Source: a virus. Taken from it: 21,428 bases of DNA. The stretch is from positions 1 through 21,428 of IMG/VR virus record IMGVR_UViG_3300012532_000017, one strand, 5' to 3'. Position 1 is the first letter of the stretch, and every line of letters begins with the position of its first letter. This document shows positions 15,853-21,428 of the stretch, in pieces. Below the pieces are notes generated by a model that had not been told where the DNA came from, made no database searches, and saw only the letters and a program-made list of their open reading frames with translations. The position numbers and the translations under genes are program-made.

Positions 15853-16040
15853 AGGTCCCTCGGAATCTCGTCGCCGAGGAACTGCTTCACGGTGCCAGGG
15901 AGCGGCTCGAAGCACTCGTTCTCGCGCATCACCTCGACGAGCCGTGCCGAGACGCGCTCACGGTAGACGTGGCGTCCGGCGACAGCGCCGAGGAAGAATG
16001 AAGCGGTGATCAGCGCGAGGACGAGGGCCAGGCTTCGCAT
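15849..16040 (-). CDS. 63-aa membrane-anchored small protein
   Basis: The protein begins MRSLALVLALITASFFLGAV, a clear N-terminal membrane segment or signal anchor, then a basic stretch (GRHVYRERVSARL) and a short charged tail ending DEIPRDL. No signal-peptidase or lipobox motif is evident, so it probably stays anchored with the tail in the periplasm or the cytoplasm. The ATG lies one base after the portal stop, with GGAG in the portal's last codons, and the end overlaps the Bbp19-like gene by 4 bases, so it belongs to this operon. I do not recognise the family. A spanin or holin role is possible but unsupported. Confidence 0.7.
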   Translation of the reverse strand: MRSLALVLALITASFFLGAVAGRHVYRERVSARLVEVMRENECFEPLPGTVKQFLGDEIPRDL

Positions 16041-16041
16041 C

Positions 16042-17757
16042 TCAGGCTCCGGGGATGGGCGCCCCGCCGCCCTGGACCGCGAGCAGCCGGTTGAGGGCGG
16101 AGGTGCCGTTGACGTCGGTCTGCGAGAGGACCTGCGCGGACTGGGCGAGCGCGGGCCCCTGCTTCAAGGCCAGCTCGGCCTGCTGCTGCTTCTGCTGCGC
16201 GGCCGCTCGGGCCTGCCGCATCTGCGCCACCTCGGCGTCGCTGCGGAGAAGCTCGGGCTTCGTGCCGAGCATGTCGGCGTACTCGTCCACGACCTTGTCG
16301 AGGTTCACCTTGTCGAGCGTCTCGGGCGAAGCCGAGACGAGGTTCCCGACGAAGGAGGCGAGGCGCTCGACGGCGCTGACGCCGAGCAGCCGCTGCGCGG
16401 CCGCCATGACACTGATGTACTCGACGTGAACGTCGGAGCCCTGTAGCTCGGGCGGCGGCAGCGGGAGCAGCCCGCGGCGCAGCGCGATGCCGTATACGCG
16501 GTCGATGAGCTTGTCGAGCAGCTCGTCGTGGAGGCGCTCCAGCACGGGGCCGAGCGCGAGCAGCTTCTCCTCGTGACGCTCGGCGACCTCGCGCGCGGTG
16601 GCGCGCTGGTTCCGGTCGTCCATCGTGAGCGCGAGCCAGAGGTCAGCGTAGAACGCCCGCTGGATGCGGTCTTCGTGCTGATGGATGGTCTGGTCAATGG
16701 CCGCGATGGCGCCGGACTCGACCTTGATGAGCGGCTCGAAGCCCTGGCTGCCGGAGACGCGGTCGACGTACGTGACGTCGCCCGGGAGCAGCGAGGGGCG
16801 GCCGGCGCGCAGCGAGGACGGCGCGGCCATGGGCGGCTTCGTCAGCAGGTCGACGAGCGTGGCCTTCCGCTTCTCCAGGAGCTGCAGCGCCTTCGCGTCG
16901 CCAAGCGCGTCGAAACCGGGGCCGGTGCCGTAGGTGTCGTTGCCGGTGACGTTCCAGCGCGGCGCGAGGACGGGGAACTCGTGGAAGCCGGACTCGCGCA
17001 GGTACGTGTTGTCGTCGCCGCCCTTCTTCTCGAACCAGGCAGAGCGGAACGCCATGGCGTCGGGCGAGAGCTTCTGTGGGTCGCGCTTCGGGTTCGGCTC
17101 GACGACGTGGATGACCTCGACGACTCGGTCGAGATCGCCGCGGTCGTGCGAGTCACGAACCTGCGGGCTGCAGACGCTGTAGCCGAACTGCTCGACGAGC
17201 TGCCCGACAGTGAACGGGACCTCGCGCATCATCGTGTCGACCTGGCCGCGAGCGGAGCAGGCGAGGACGAAGGTGCCGAGCGCCAGCACGTAGCTACGGA
17301 TGACCTCCTGCTCGTCCTCCTCGATTAGGAGCGCGGCGGTGCAGAAGGTGCCGAGGTCGCCAAAGGCGTGAGCCAGGCCGTTGTAGACGTTCGAGCGGAT
17401 GAGTAGCTCGCGGAGCACGTCCTCGACCGCGGCGAAGTACATCTTGGCGGCGGGGCTCAGGCCCTTCATCGGATTGCGCGAGCCAAGGCGGAACCACGGG
17501 CGCGCGGGCGAGGTGAGACCGCCCATGAGGCCGGAGGCCAGCGTGCGTGCGGCCTGCGTCGGCGTGTTGTTGATGAGCTTGTCGTTGGTCGCCGGCCGGT
17601 TGCGCTGCGCCGCGGAGTCGCGGAAGCGGCGCGGCAGGATGTGCTCGGCGAGCTGCTTCCAGACCGTCACCCACGGTGCGCGCTCCTGACGGAGCACTTC
17701 GTAGCGACGGAGGTCGCGCTTCTTCTGACTCTCGGTGAACTTCTGCTGGAGGGCCAT
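16042..17757 (-). CDS. Portal (head-to-tail connecting) protein
   Basis: This 571-aa protein forms the twelve-subunit ring at the head vertex through which DNA is packaged and released. The family blocks are clear: an N-terminal helix with ERAPWVTVWKQLAEHILPRR (residues 25-44), NNTPTQAARTLASGLMGGLT (63-82) then SPARPWFRLG, an acidic stretch IEEDEQEV (145-152), and RATAREVAERHEEKLLALGP (385-404) followed by a DELLDKLIDRVY helix. The last 60 residues are Gln/Ala-rich, as usual. Length matches the family of head-to-tail connecting proteins found in T7-like and BPP-1-like phages. GGAGGG precedes the ATG, which follows the upstream gene's stop by 3 bases. Confidence is high. Confidence 0.95.
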   Translation of the reverse strand: MALQQKFTESQKKRDLRRYEVLRQERAPWVTVWKQLAEHILPRRFRDSAAQRNRPATNDKLINNTPTQAARTLASGLMGGLTSPARPWFRLGSRNPMKGLSPAAKMYFAAVEDVLRELLIRSNVYNGLAHAFGDLGTFCTAALLIEEDEQEVIRSYVLALGTFVLACSARGQVDTMMREVPFTVGQLVEQFGYSVCSPQVRDSHDRGDLDRVVEVIHVVEPNPKRDPQKLSPDAMAFRSAWFEKKGGDDNTYLRESGFHEFPVLAPRWNVTGNDTYGTGPGFDALGDAKALQLLEKRKATLVDLLTKPPMAAPSSLRAGRPSLLPGDVTYVDRVSGSQGFEPLIKVESGAIAAIDQTIHQHEDRIQRAFYADLWLALTMDDRNQRATAREVAERHEEKLLALGPVLERLHDELLDKLIDRVYGIALRRGLLPLPPPELQGSDVHVEYISVMAAAQRLLGVSAVERLASFVGNLVSASPETLDKVNLDKVVDEYADMLGTKPELLRSDAEVAQMRQARAAAQQKQQQAELALKQGPALAQSAQVLSQTDVNGTSALNRLLAVQGGGAPIPGA

Positions 17758-17760
17758 GGC

Positions 17761-18171
17761 TTACCCTCCGCCGCCCGTGTCCACTACCTGCCCCGCGCTA
17801 GGGTCCTCCCAGCGCTTCGACTGGGGGCTCCAGACCAGCCCGCGCGCCTCGCCATCCCAGTTCGGGTCGCTCAGGTTCGGGTCGACCGCCGCGTGCGGCG
17901 CAGCGGGCGCCATGCGGGGGGCGGTGGGGACGGGGCCGGGCGTATTCTGGCGGCCGAGGGCCGGCGTGCCAATGATCGGTGGCAGGCCCGGGGTGACCTG
18001 CGGGCCGCCCTCGGTGCCGCGCAGGCCGGTGAGGAAGTTCGACTTCATCCCCTGCGCGGCGAGCAGCCGGAAGTTCTCGCGGTCGCGTGCGTTGCTCGCG
18101 AAGGAGTCGAAGATGTCCTTCGGAGCCGGGGGCGGGATGGCCGCCACCGTGTCCTTGGAGCCGTCACCCAT
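17761..18171 (-). CDS. Gly/Pro-rich protein of unknown function between terminase and portal
   Basis: This 136-aa protein begins MGDGSKDTVAAIPPPAPKDI. The first 50 residues are charged and probably helical (SFASNARDRENFRLLAAQGM), the middle is Pro/Gly/Thr-rich and likely disordered, and the end has SDPNWDGEARGLVWSPQSKR with two Trp, then Gly4 before the stop. No membrane segment or signal is present. It has a GGAG site 7 bases before the ATG, begins 2 bases after the terminase stop and ends 3 bases before the portal ATG, so it is translated with the packaging genes. A role in head assembly or packaging is guessed from place only; I do not recognise the family. Confidence 0.72.
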   Translation of the reverse strand: MGDGSKDTVAAIPPPAPKDIFDSFASNARDRENFRLLAAQGMKSNFLTGLRGTEGGPQVTPGLPPIIGTPALGRQNTPGPVPTAPRMAPAAPHAAVDPNLSDPNWDGEARGLVWSPQSKRWEDPSAGQVVDTGGGG

Positions 18172-18173
18172 GG

Positions 18174-19472
18174 TTAATCTCCGCCCGCGAACGGGTCGTA
18201 TTCCGTGAGGCAGTGGTTGGAGGCGGCCGCCCGCGCGTCAGCGTTCAGCGAACGCGACATCAGCGGGGAGGCGAAGGTGAGCGCGAGCGCGTCGCCGAAG
18301 TCGGGGGACTTCAGGCCGCGCGACTTCATCGCGTCCTTCGACTCCAGCACGATGCGTGACTGCGCGTCGTACTTGTAGGTCGGCGAGGCGAGGTCGAGCT
18401 TGAGGCGCTCGTCGTCGGGGATGGTGCCGGCCTTGAGCCAGTCGGCCATCTCGCCCCACATCTGCGACCGCTTGTTGAGGTACTTGGGGTCCGACGAGCG
18501 CGAGCCGAAGTTGACGCCGACGACGCTGTGGCCGAGCTGGCGGAGCCGGTCGACGACGCCCGCACCGAGCCCGCCCTCGTCCACGAAGATGCCGTCGGGC
18601 ATCTCATTGATGGCGAGCGACGCGATTGCGTCTGCCGTCTCCATCGTGTCGGCGCCGCGGAGGTAGCGGAGCCCGTGGGCGGCGAGGCCCTGCCGCAGGA
18701 TGATGACCGTGGCGTCGTCGCCGAAGCGCGCGGGGTCGCAGGCCAGCGCCTTGCCCGCGTGATGGTATGCGCTCTGGGGGATGACGCGCTCGGAGGCGGC
18801 CTGCACCCGCTCCAGCGTGATGAGAATGTTGTCGCCGCCGGCCGAGAAGACGCAGCGGAACTCGGCCTCGAACTGGGCCTCGCTCATCCCGCGGCGCGCC
18901 GACTCGACCTCGTCGGGGTGGAGCGCGCCGGAGTCCTCGACCCGGAGCAGCAGCGTGTACCAGTCGGGGTCGCGGAGGGCCGCGTAGTACAGCTCGGAGA
19001 AGAGGTTGATGCCGTGGGCGGTGCCGATGAAGATGGCCCACCCGCGCTTGTCCGCGAGCGCCGGGCGGAGAATCTCGCCCCAAACCGACGGCACAATGTC
19101 AGCGACCTCGTCGACCACCAGGCCGTCGAGACCGATGCCGCGGAGCGCCTGCTCGTTGTCGGCGCCATAGAGCCGCACTCGCGCGCCGTTCGGCAGCTCG
19201 ACCTGCAGGTCCGATTCACGGACGGTGACGCCGGGAATCTTAAGGGCGTACTGCTTGAGGATGTCCCACGCAACCGCCTTGGCCTGAGCATAGAAGGGCG
19301 CGACGTAGGCGAAGCGTCCATTAGCCTTCGCGAGCGCGCCGAGCAGAAGCTCCAGAACGGCGAAGACCGTCTTCCCCGCACGACGGTGACAGACGAGCAC
19401 GTTGAAGCGTTTGCGCTCCGCGTGAACCTTCCGCTGCCACGGTCGGGGAGTGAAACCGAGATCGACGTTCAT
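18174..19472 (-). CDS. terL: Terminase large subunit
   Basis: This 432-aa packaging motor cuts phage DNA and pumps it into the head. Residues 28-35 (CHRRAGKT) are the Walker A motif, 117-122 (GLVVDE) the Walker B motif with its catalytic Glu, and 150-152 (GTA) the coupling motif. The C-terminal RNase H-like nuclease shows its acids at D246 (ACDPARFGDD), D298 (FVDEGG) and D394 (FGDALAL). Both halves look intact. ATG 19472 is chosen because the family usually begins near the FTPRPWQ motif; a GTG at 19529 would add 19 Pro/Arg-rich residues with no good ribosome binding site. It follows the tRNA-Asn gene and starts the packaging cluster. No small terminase subunit is recognised beside it. Confidence 0.93.
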   Translation of the reverse strand: MNVDLGFTPRPWQRKVHAERKRFNVLVCHRRAGKTVFAVLELLLGALAKANGRFAYVAPFYAQAKAVAWDILKQYALKIPGVTVRESDLQVELPNGARVRLYGADNEQALRGIGLDGLVVDEVADIVPSVWGEILRPALADKRGWAIFIGTAHGINLFSELYYAALRDPDWYTLLLRVEDSGALHPDEVESARRGMSEAQFEAEFRCVFSAGGDNILITLERVQAASERVIPQSAYHHAGKALACDPARFGDDATVIILRQGLAAHGLRYLRGADTMETADAIASLAINEMPDGIFVDEGGLGAGVVDRLRQLGHSVVGVNFGSRSSDPKYLNKRSQMWGEMADWLKAGTIPDDERLKLDLASPTYKYDAQSRIVLESKDAMKSRGLKSPDFGDALALTFASPLMSRSLNADARAAASNHCLTEYDPFAGGD

Positions 19473-19566
19473 GGATGGGCGAGCCCCCCGAGGTGTCGAC
19501 CCTCGCGCGCGCGGATTTGGAGTTCCCACACTAGGCGCCGGCCGAAGCTCGTGACGGTTGGTGAAG

Positions 19567-19642
19567 TGGCTGTGGGGGCTGGGGTCGAACCAGCGACGAG
19601 GCGATTAACAGTCGCCCGCTCTGCCTACTGAGCTACCCCACA
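19567..19642 (-). tRNA. tRNA-Asn (GTT)
   Basis: The sequence folds as a full cloverleaf. The acceptor TGTGGGG pairs with CCCCACA. The D arm is GCTC/GAGC. The anticodon stem GGCGA/TCGCC encloses the loop CTGTTAA with anticodon GTT. A 5-base variable loop follows, and the T arm is GCTGG-TTCGACC-CCAGC. The discriminator is G and CCA is encoded. It is read with the phage genes, between the tRNA-Gln and the terminase. Confidence 0.93.
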
Positions 19643-19775
19643 ACGGAATGGTTTGGCCCGGGGGACGATCGACCCCCGCGAAGCCGGCGCGCGCGCCGAA
19701 AGCCGCACTGAAATGTCGGGAGTCCGGCTCGCCCTTGCCGGCGTGCCCGCGGAGCGCCGCGGGACCCTCGATGAC

Positions 19776-19850
19776 TGGAAGGCGCCCGGGGAATCGAACC
19801 CCGATGAGCGGATTCAGAGACCGCTGTCTTCCCGTTAGACTGAGACGCCT
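19776..19850 (-). tRNA. tRNA-Gln (CTG)
   Basis: The acceptor AGGCGTC pairs with GGCGCCT (one G-T pair), the D arm is GTCT/AGAC, the anticodon stem GCGGT/TCCGC encloses CTCTGAA with anticodon CTG, and the T arm is CGGGG-TTCGATT-CCCCG. CCA is encoded. Oddities are three bases instead of two between acceptor and D stem, a T-T mismatch at the base of the anticodon loop, and a T discriminator, unlike the G usual for tRNA-Gln. Its first 16 bases overlap the end of the RuvC-like gene. Confidence 0.85.
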
Positions 19851-20353
19851 ACGAATGCGTGAATTGCTGCGACCGCATCGGCGAGGTGCTCGTGCAGGTC
19901 GCGACGCCGGGGCCAGATGACCTCGGGGTACTGCTCGCGCACTGCCGCGATCATCTCGTCCTTCTTCGCGGTCTGGTTGCCGGTGAGCGCGCGCTTCAGC
20001 GCCATCGGGCTCTTGCCCTCGACGGGCAGGTTGTAGCGGGCGGCCGTAGCGGCGATGACGCCCCAGCTCATGGAGAGCATGGCGGCGGCGCGCGCGTCGC
20101 GCGGGTGGCTCATGGCCTCGGCGACGATGCGGCTCGGCTTCTCACGCTCGATGACCTCGACGAGCGCGTCGGCGACCTCGCGCGCGCGCCGGACGTTGTC
20201 GCCGGCCGCGGTGCCCTCGGAGCACTTCGTCGTCTCGATGACGGCGCCGAAGATGATGCGGGGCTTCGAGCCGGCGGGGACGTGGGCGAGGGCCAGGCCC
20301 ATGTGCGCGAGGCCGCCGTCGATGCCGAGGACGACCTCGGGGGCGGAGGCCAT
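19835..20353 (-). CDS. ruvC: RuvC-like Holliday junction resolvase
   Basis: The 172-aa protein is close to E. coli RuvC in length. The four metal-binding residues are present: D12 in VVLGIDGG, E79 in RIVAEAMS, and H156 and D159 in HEHLADAVAAI (H-x-x-D, as in Thermus RuvC). The basic stretch KSPMALKRALTGNQTAKKDE, before the last helix, fits the family's DNA-binding part. It would cut branched replication intermediates, which block packaging; the terminase lies just downstream after two tRNAs. ATG 20353 has GGGG 8 bases upstream; a GTG at 20362 would add three residues. The C-terminus stops just after the catalytic helix because its last five codons and TAA lie within the tRNA-Gln gene. Confidence 0.88.
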   Translation of the reverse strand: MASAPEVVLGIDGGLAHMGLALAHVPAGSKPRIIFGAVIETTKCSEGTAAGDNVRRAREVADALVEVIEREKPSRIVAEAMSHPRDARAAAMLSMSWGVIAATAARYNLPVEGKSPMALKRALTGNQTAKKDEMIAAVREQYPEVIWPRRRDLHEHLADAVAAIHAFVGVSV

Positions 20354-20354
20354 G

Positions 20355-20672
20355 TCAGCCACCCCAGCCGATCTTGCCCTGGCCGTCGGAATTGAGGCCG
20401 CGGTAGGGCGTCACGGCGGGCTCGCCGGCAGGGATGGCGGGAGCCGTGGCGGCCGGGCCGGCGTCGACCACGTAGCGCGGGTTGACGGGCGTCCACATCG
20501 GGACGACGGGCGGTATCATCGGGGCCGGGTCCACGGTGCTGGCGCCAGTGGTGATGACGTACGGGGCGGTCGGGACCGGCACCCACGGGAGGGCGGGCGC
20601 CGTCGGACCGTACGGCGAGACATCGAAGGGCGGCAGCGTCCTGCCGCAGTGTGGGCAGAAGTTCCAGTTCAT
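20355..20672 (-). CDS. Small zinc-ribbon-like, Pro-rich protein
   Basis: This 105-aa protein starts MNWNFCPHCGRTLPP: one CPHCG knuckle (C6, C9) typical of zinc ribbons, then a long Pro-rich region (PTAPALPWVPVPTAP, DPAPMIPPVVPMWTPV) without a second Cys pair. A full zinc site would therefore need a partner or dimer. There is no signal or membrane segment. Its ATG shares one base with the TGA of the upstream gene, and its stop lies one base before the RuvC ATG. Small knuckle proteins of this kind are frequent among phage accessory genes, but I cannot assign a role. Confidence 0.75.
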   Translation of the reverse strand: MNWNFCPHCGRTLPPFDVSPYGPTAPALPWVPVPTAPYVITTGASTVDPAPMIPPVVPMWTPVNPRYVVDAGPAATAPAIPAGEPAVTPYRGLNSDGQGKIGWGG

Positions 20673-20995
20673 CAGGACACCGTGAGCGCGGCGAGCGCGA
20701 AAGCGAGGAGGGCGGCGGCGCCCGCGACGCGCGTGGCGTTACGGAGCGTGAAGCGGCTGCCGGCGTACGGCGGCTCGACCATCTCGCCGTGGTCGCACGG
20801 GCCGATGAGGTCGAGGCGGATGCGAGCCTCCTCGTCCGTCGCGCCGACGGCGGCGGGGAAGCGGCCGCACACGTCGCAGGTCCGATCGCGGTCAGTGACC
20901 ATGTGCGGGGGTGACCCGAAGATGCGGTCGAAGTTCTCGCGGTACGCGTCGGTGGCCGGCATGCTGCGGAGCCCCTGCGTCTGGCGGCCGCTCAC
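20672..20995 (-). CDS. CxxC protein with C-terminal membrane segment
   Basis: This 107-aa protein starts at GTG 20995, which overlaps the TGA of the upstream gene as GTGA and has GGAGG 7 bases upstream. It has C40 and C43 (CDVCGR) and later C67 and H69 (PCDHG), a spacing that could bind zinc. The last 18 residues (VAGAAALLAFALAALTVS) form a hydrophobic segment right at the C-terminus, as in tail-anchored proteins, so the zinc-like part would face the cytoplasm. I do not recognise the family. A role at the host membrane is inferred from topology only. Confidence 0.7.
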   Translation of the reverse strand: MSGRQTQGLRSMPATDAYRENFDRIFGSPPHMVTDRDRTCDVCGRFPAAVGATDEEARIRLDLIGPCDHGEMVEPPYAGSRFTLRNATRVAGAAALLAFALAALTVS

Positions 20996-21348
20996 GGCGA
21001 GACCTCCGCGGAAGCCCCGGTGCGGGCGGCGGCGAGCTGGGCGCGCTGCTCGACGGCGAGGGCCAGGCTCTTCTCGAACTCGGCGCGCTGCTCGGGGGTC
21101 ATCGCGAGGATGGCCTTCTCGGCGGCGGCGAGCAGGCGGCGCTCCTGCAGCCGGCGCGCGCGCGTGAAGGCGGGCGCGGACAGCGAGGACGCGGGGCCCT
21201 TCGGCGGCGGGGGCGGGCCCTTGCGCTTCCACTCGCCCACGGCGCGCAACTGCGCGCGGGTGCGGTAGTCGCGGGCGCGACGGATGCCGGCGGGGGTCTT
21301 CTCGGGGGCGGCGGGCGCTTCGACGGCGGGGGACACGTCGGTGGTCAC
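20992..21348 (-). CDS. 118-aa charged protein of unknown function
   Basis: This small protein starts at GTG 21348, with AGGAG 5 bases upstream inside the end of the preceding gene. Residues 20-50 are rich in Arg, Lys and Pro (RRARDYRTRAQLRAVGEWKR, then five Pro), and 60-105 is a highly charged helix, likely coiled coil (RRLQERRLLAAAEKAILAMT). It may bind nucleic acid or form oligomers, but no family is recognised. A small terminase subunit is one conceivable guess, since these are short, helical and encoded upstream of the large subunit, but no DNA-binding helix-turn-helix is visible. Confidence 0.6.
   Translation of the reverse strand: MTTDVSPAVEAPAAPEKTPAGIRRARDYRTRAQLRAVGEWKRKGPPPPPKGPASSLSAPAFTRARRLQERRLLAAAEKAILAMTPEQRAEFEKSLALAVEQRAQLAAARTGASAEVSP
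21003..21007 (-). promoter_or_regulatory. Ribosome binding site for the GTG start at 20995
   Basis: GGAGG lies 7 bases before GTG 20995, inside the end of the upstream 118-aa gene. It fixes the GTG as the start of the CxxC membrane protein instead of the ATG 11 codons later, and implies translational coupling. Confidence 0.7.
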
Positions 21349-21350
21349 GT

Positions 21351-21428
21351 CTACTCCTGGGTCTTCGGGGGAACACGCTTGCGCACGACGGGCGCGCGGG
21401 CGGTAACGGCGGGAGCTGCGGGGAGTGC
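21351..21428 (-). CDS. Partial CDS, C-terminus only, unknown function
   Basis: An open frame enters from the right edge and ends at TAG 21351 with PVVRKRVPPKTQE, after an Ala/Pro-rich stretch. The end contains the AGGAG used by the next gene, 2 bases before its GTG, an arrangement like the rest of the operon. Twenty-five codons are too few to assign a function. Confidence 0.5.
   Translation of the reverse strand, partial: ALPAAPAVTARAPVVRKRVPPKTQE

Noticed and set aside
19473-19529. Longer terminase starting at GTG 19529
   Set aside because: It would add 19 Pro/Arg/Gly residues with no ribosome binding site; the terminase core begins at the ATG used. It cannot be fully excluded.
19643-19775. 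Possible third tRNA between tRNA-Asn and tRNA-Gln
   Set aside because: The minus strand has GGGGG-TCGATCGT-CCCCC followed by GGGCCA, like a T arm and CCA, but the loop has 8 bases, no acceptor partner exists and no proper anticodon arm can be placed. The 14-bp palindrome at 19685-19698 is simple alternating GC.
18528-21167. Long plus-strand frames 18528-19631 and 20055-21167
   Set aside because: They cross the terminase, tRNA, RuvC and small genes in antisense, with biased composition and no motif.

Overview
The window is a contiguous piece of a tailed double-stranded DNA phage (or prophage) of podovirus type. All recognisable genes lie on the minus strand, so transcription runs from the right edge (21428) to the left edge (1). 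The DNA is very GC-rich, which leaves long antisense frames open; those are shadows, not genes. The head genes most resemble those of Bordetella phage BPP-1 and Salmonella phage epsilon15 (head-tail connecting portal, Bbp19-like protein, GP7-type major capsid protein, Bbp16-type cement protein). The tail and ejection genes follow the T7 order (gp11-, gp12-, gp13-, gp14-, gp15- and gp16-like). These assignments come from reading the proteins, not from a database search. The host cannot be named; the base composition fits a high-GC bacterium.

Layout in transcription order. (1) 21428-19776: a tight cluster of small genes (a partial gene, a 118-aa charged protein, a CxxC protein with a C-terminal membrane segment, a small zinc-ribbon-like protein), then a RuvC-like Holliday junction resolvase whose 3' end runs into a tRNA-Gln gene. 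A tRNA-Asn gene follows. (2) 19472-16042: packaging genes, with the terminase large subunit, an unknown Gly/Pro-rich protein and the portal. (3) 16040-13206: a mini membrane protein, Bbp19-like protein, scaffold, major capsid protein and cement protein. (4) 13099-8928: a fibre-like protein with 51-bp tandem repeats, a tail tubular protein A carrying an extra N-terminal Fn3-like domain, and tail tubular protein B. (5) 8928-134: the ejection proteins, namely a GNAT-like gp13, a gp14-like protein, a gp15-like protein, and a 1949-aa gp16-like protein that seems to contain its own GNAT-like domain. A further gene starts at 133 and leaves the window.

The genes form one late morphogenesis programme. 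RuvC would remove branches from replicating DNA before the terminase packages it through the portal. Scaffold, capsid and cement build the shell, gp11/gp12 build the tail tube, and the gp13-gp16 proteins are ejected into the host with the DNA. Most neighbouring genes overlap or abut. The exceptions are four gaps of about 100-120 bases around the capsid, cement and fibre genes, each holding a hairpin, which suggests expression levels there are tuned at the RNA level.

The points most worth a second look are the GNAT-like domain inside the giant ejection protein, the Fn3-gp11 fusion, the fibre gene between cement and gp11 (a possible head fibre), the RuvC/tRNA-Gln overlap, and the hairpins in the capsid-region gaps. 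I found no CRISPR array, diversity-generating retroelement, integrase, transposase, RNA polymerase or lysis gene in the window.
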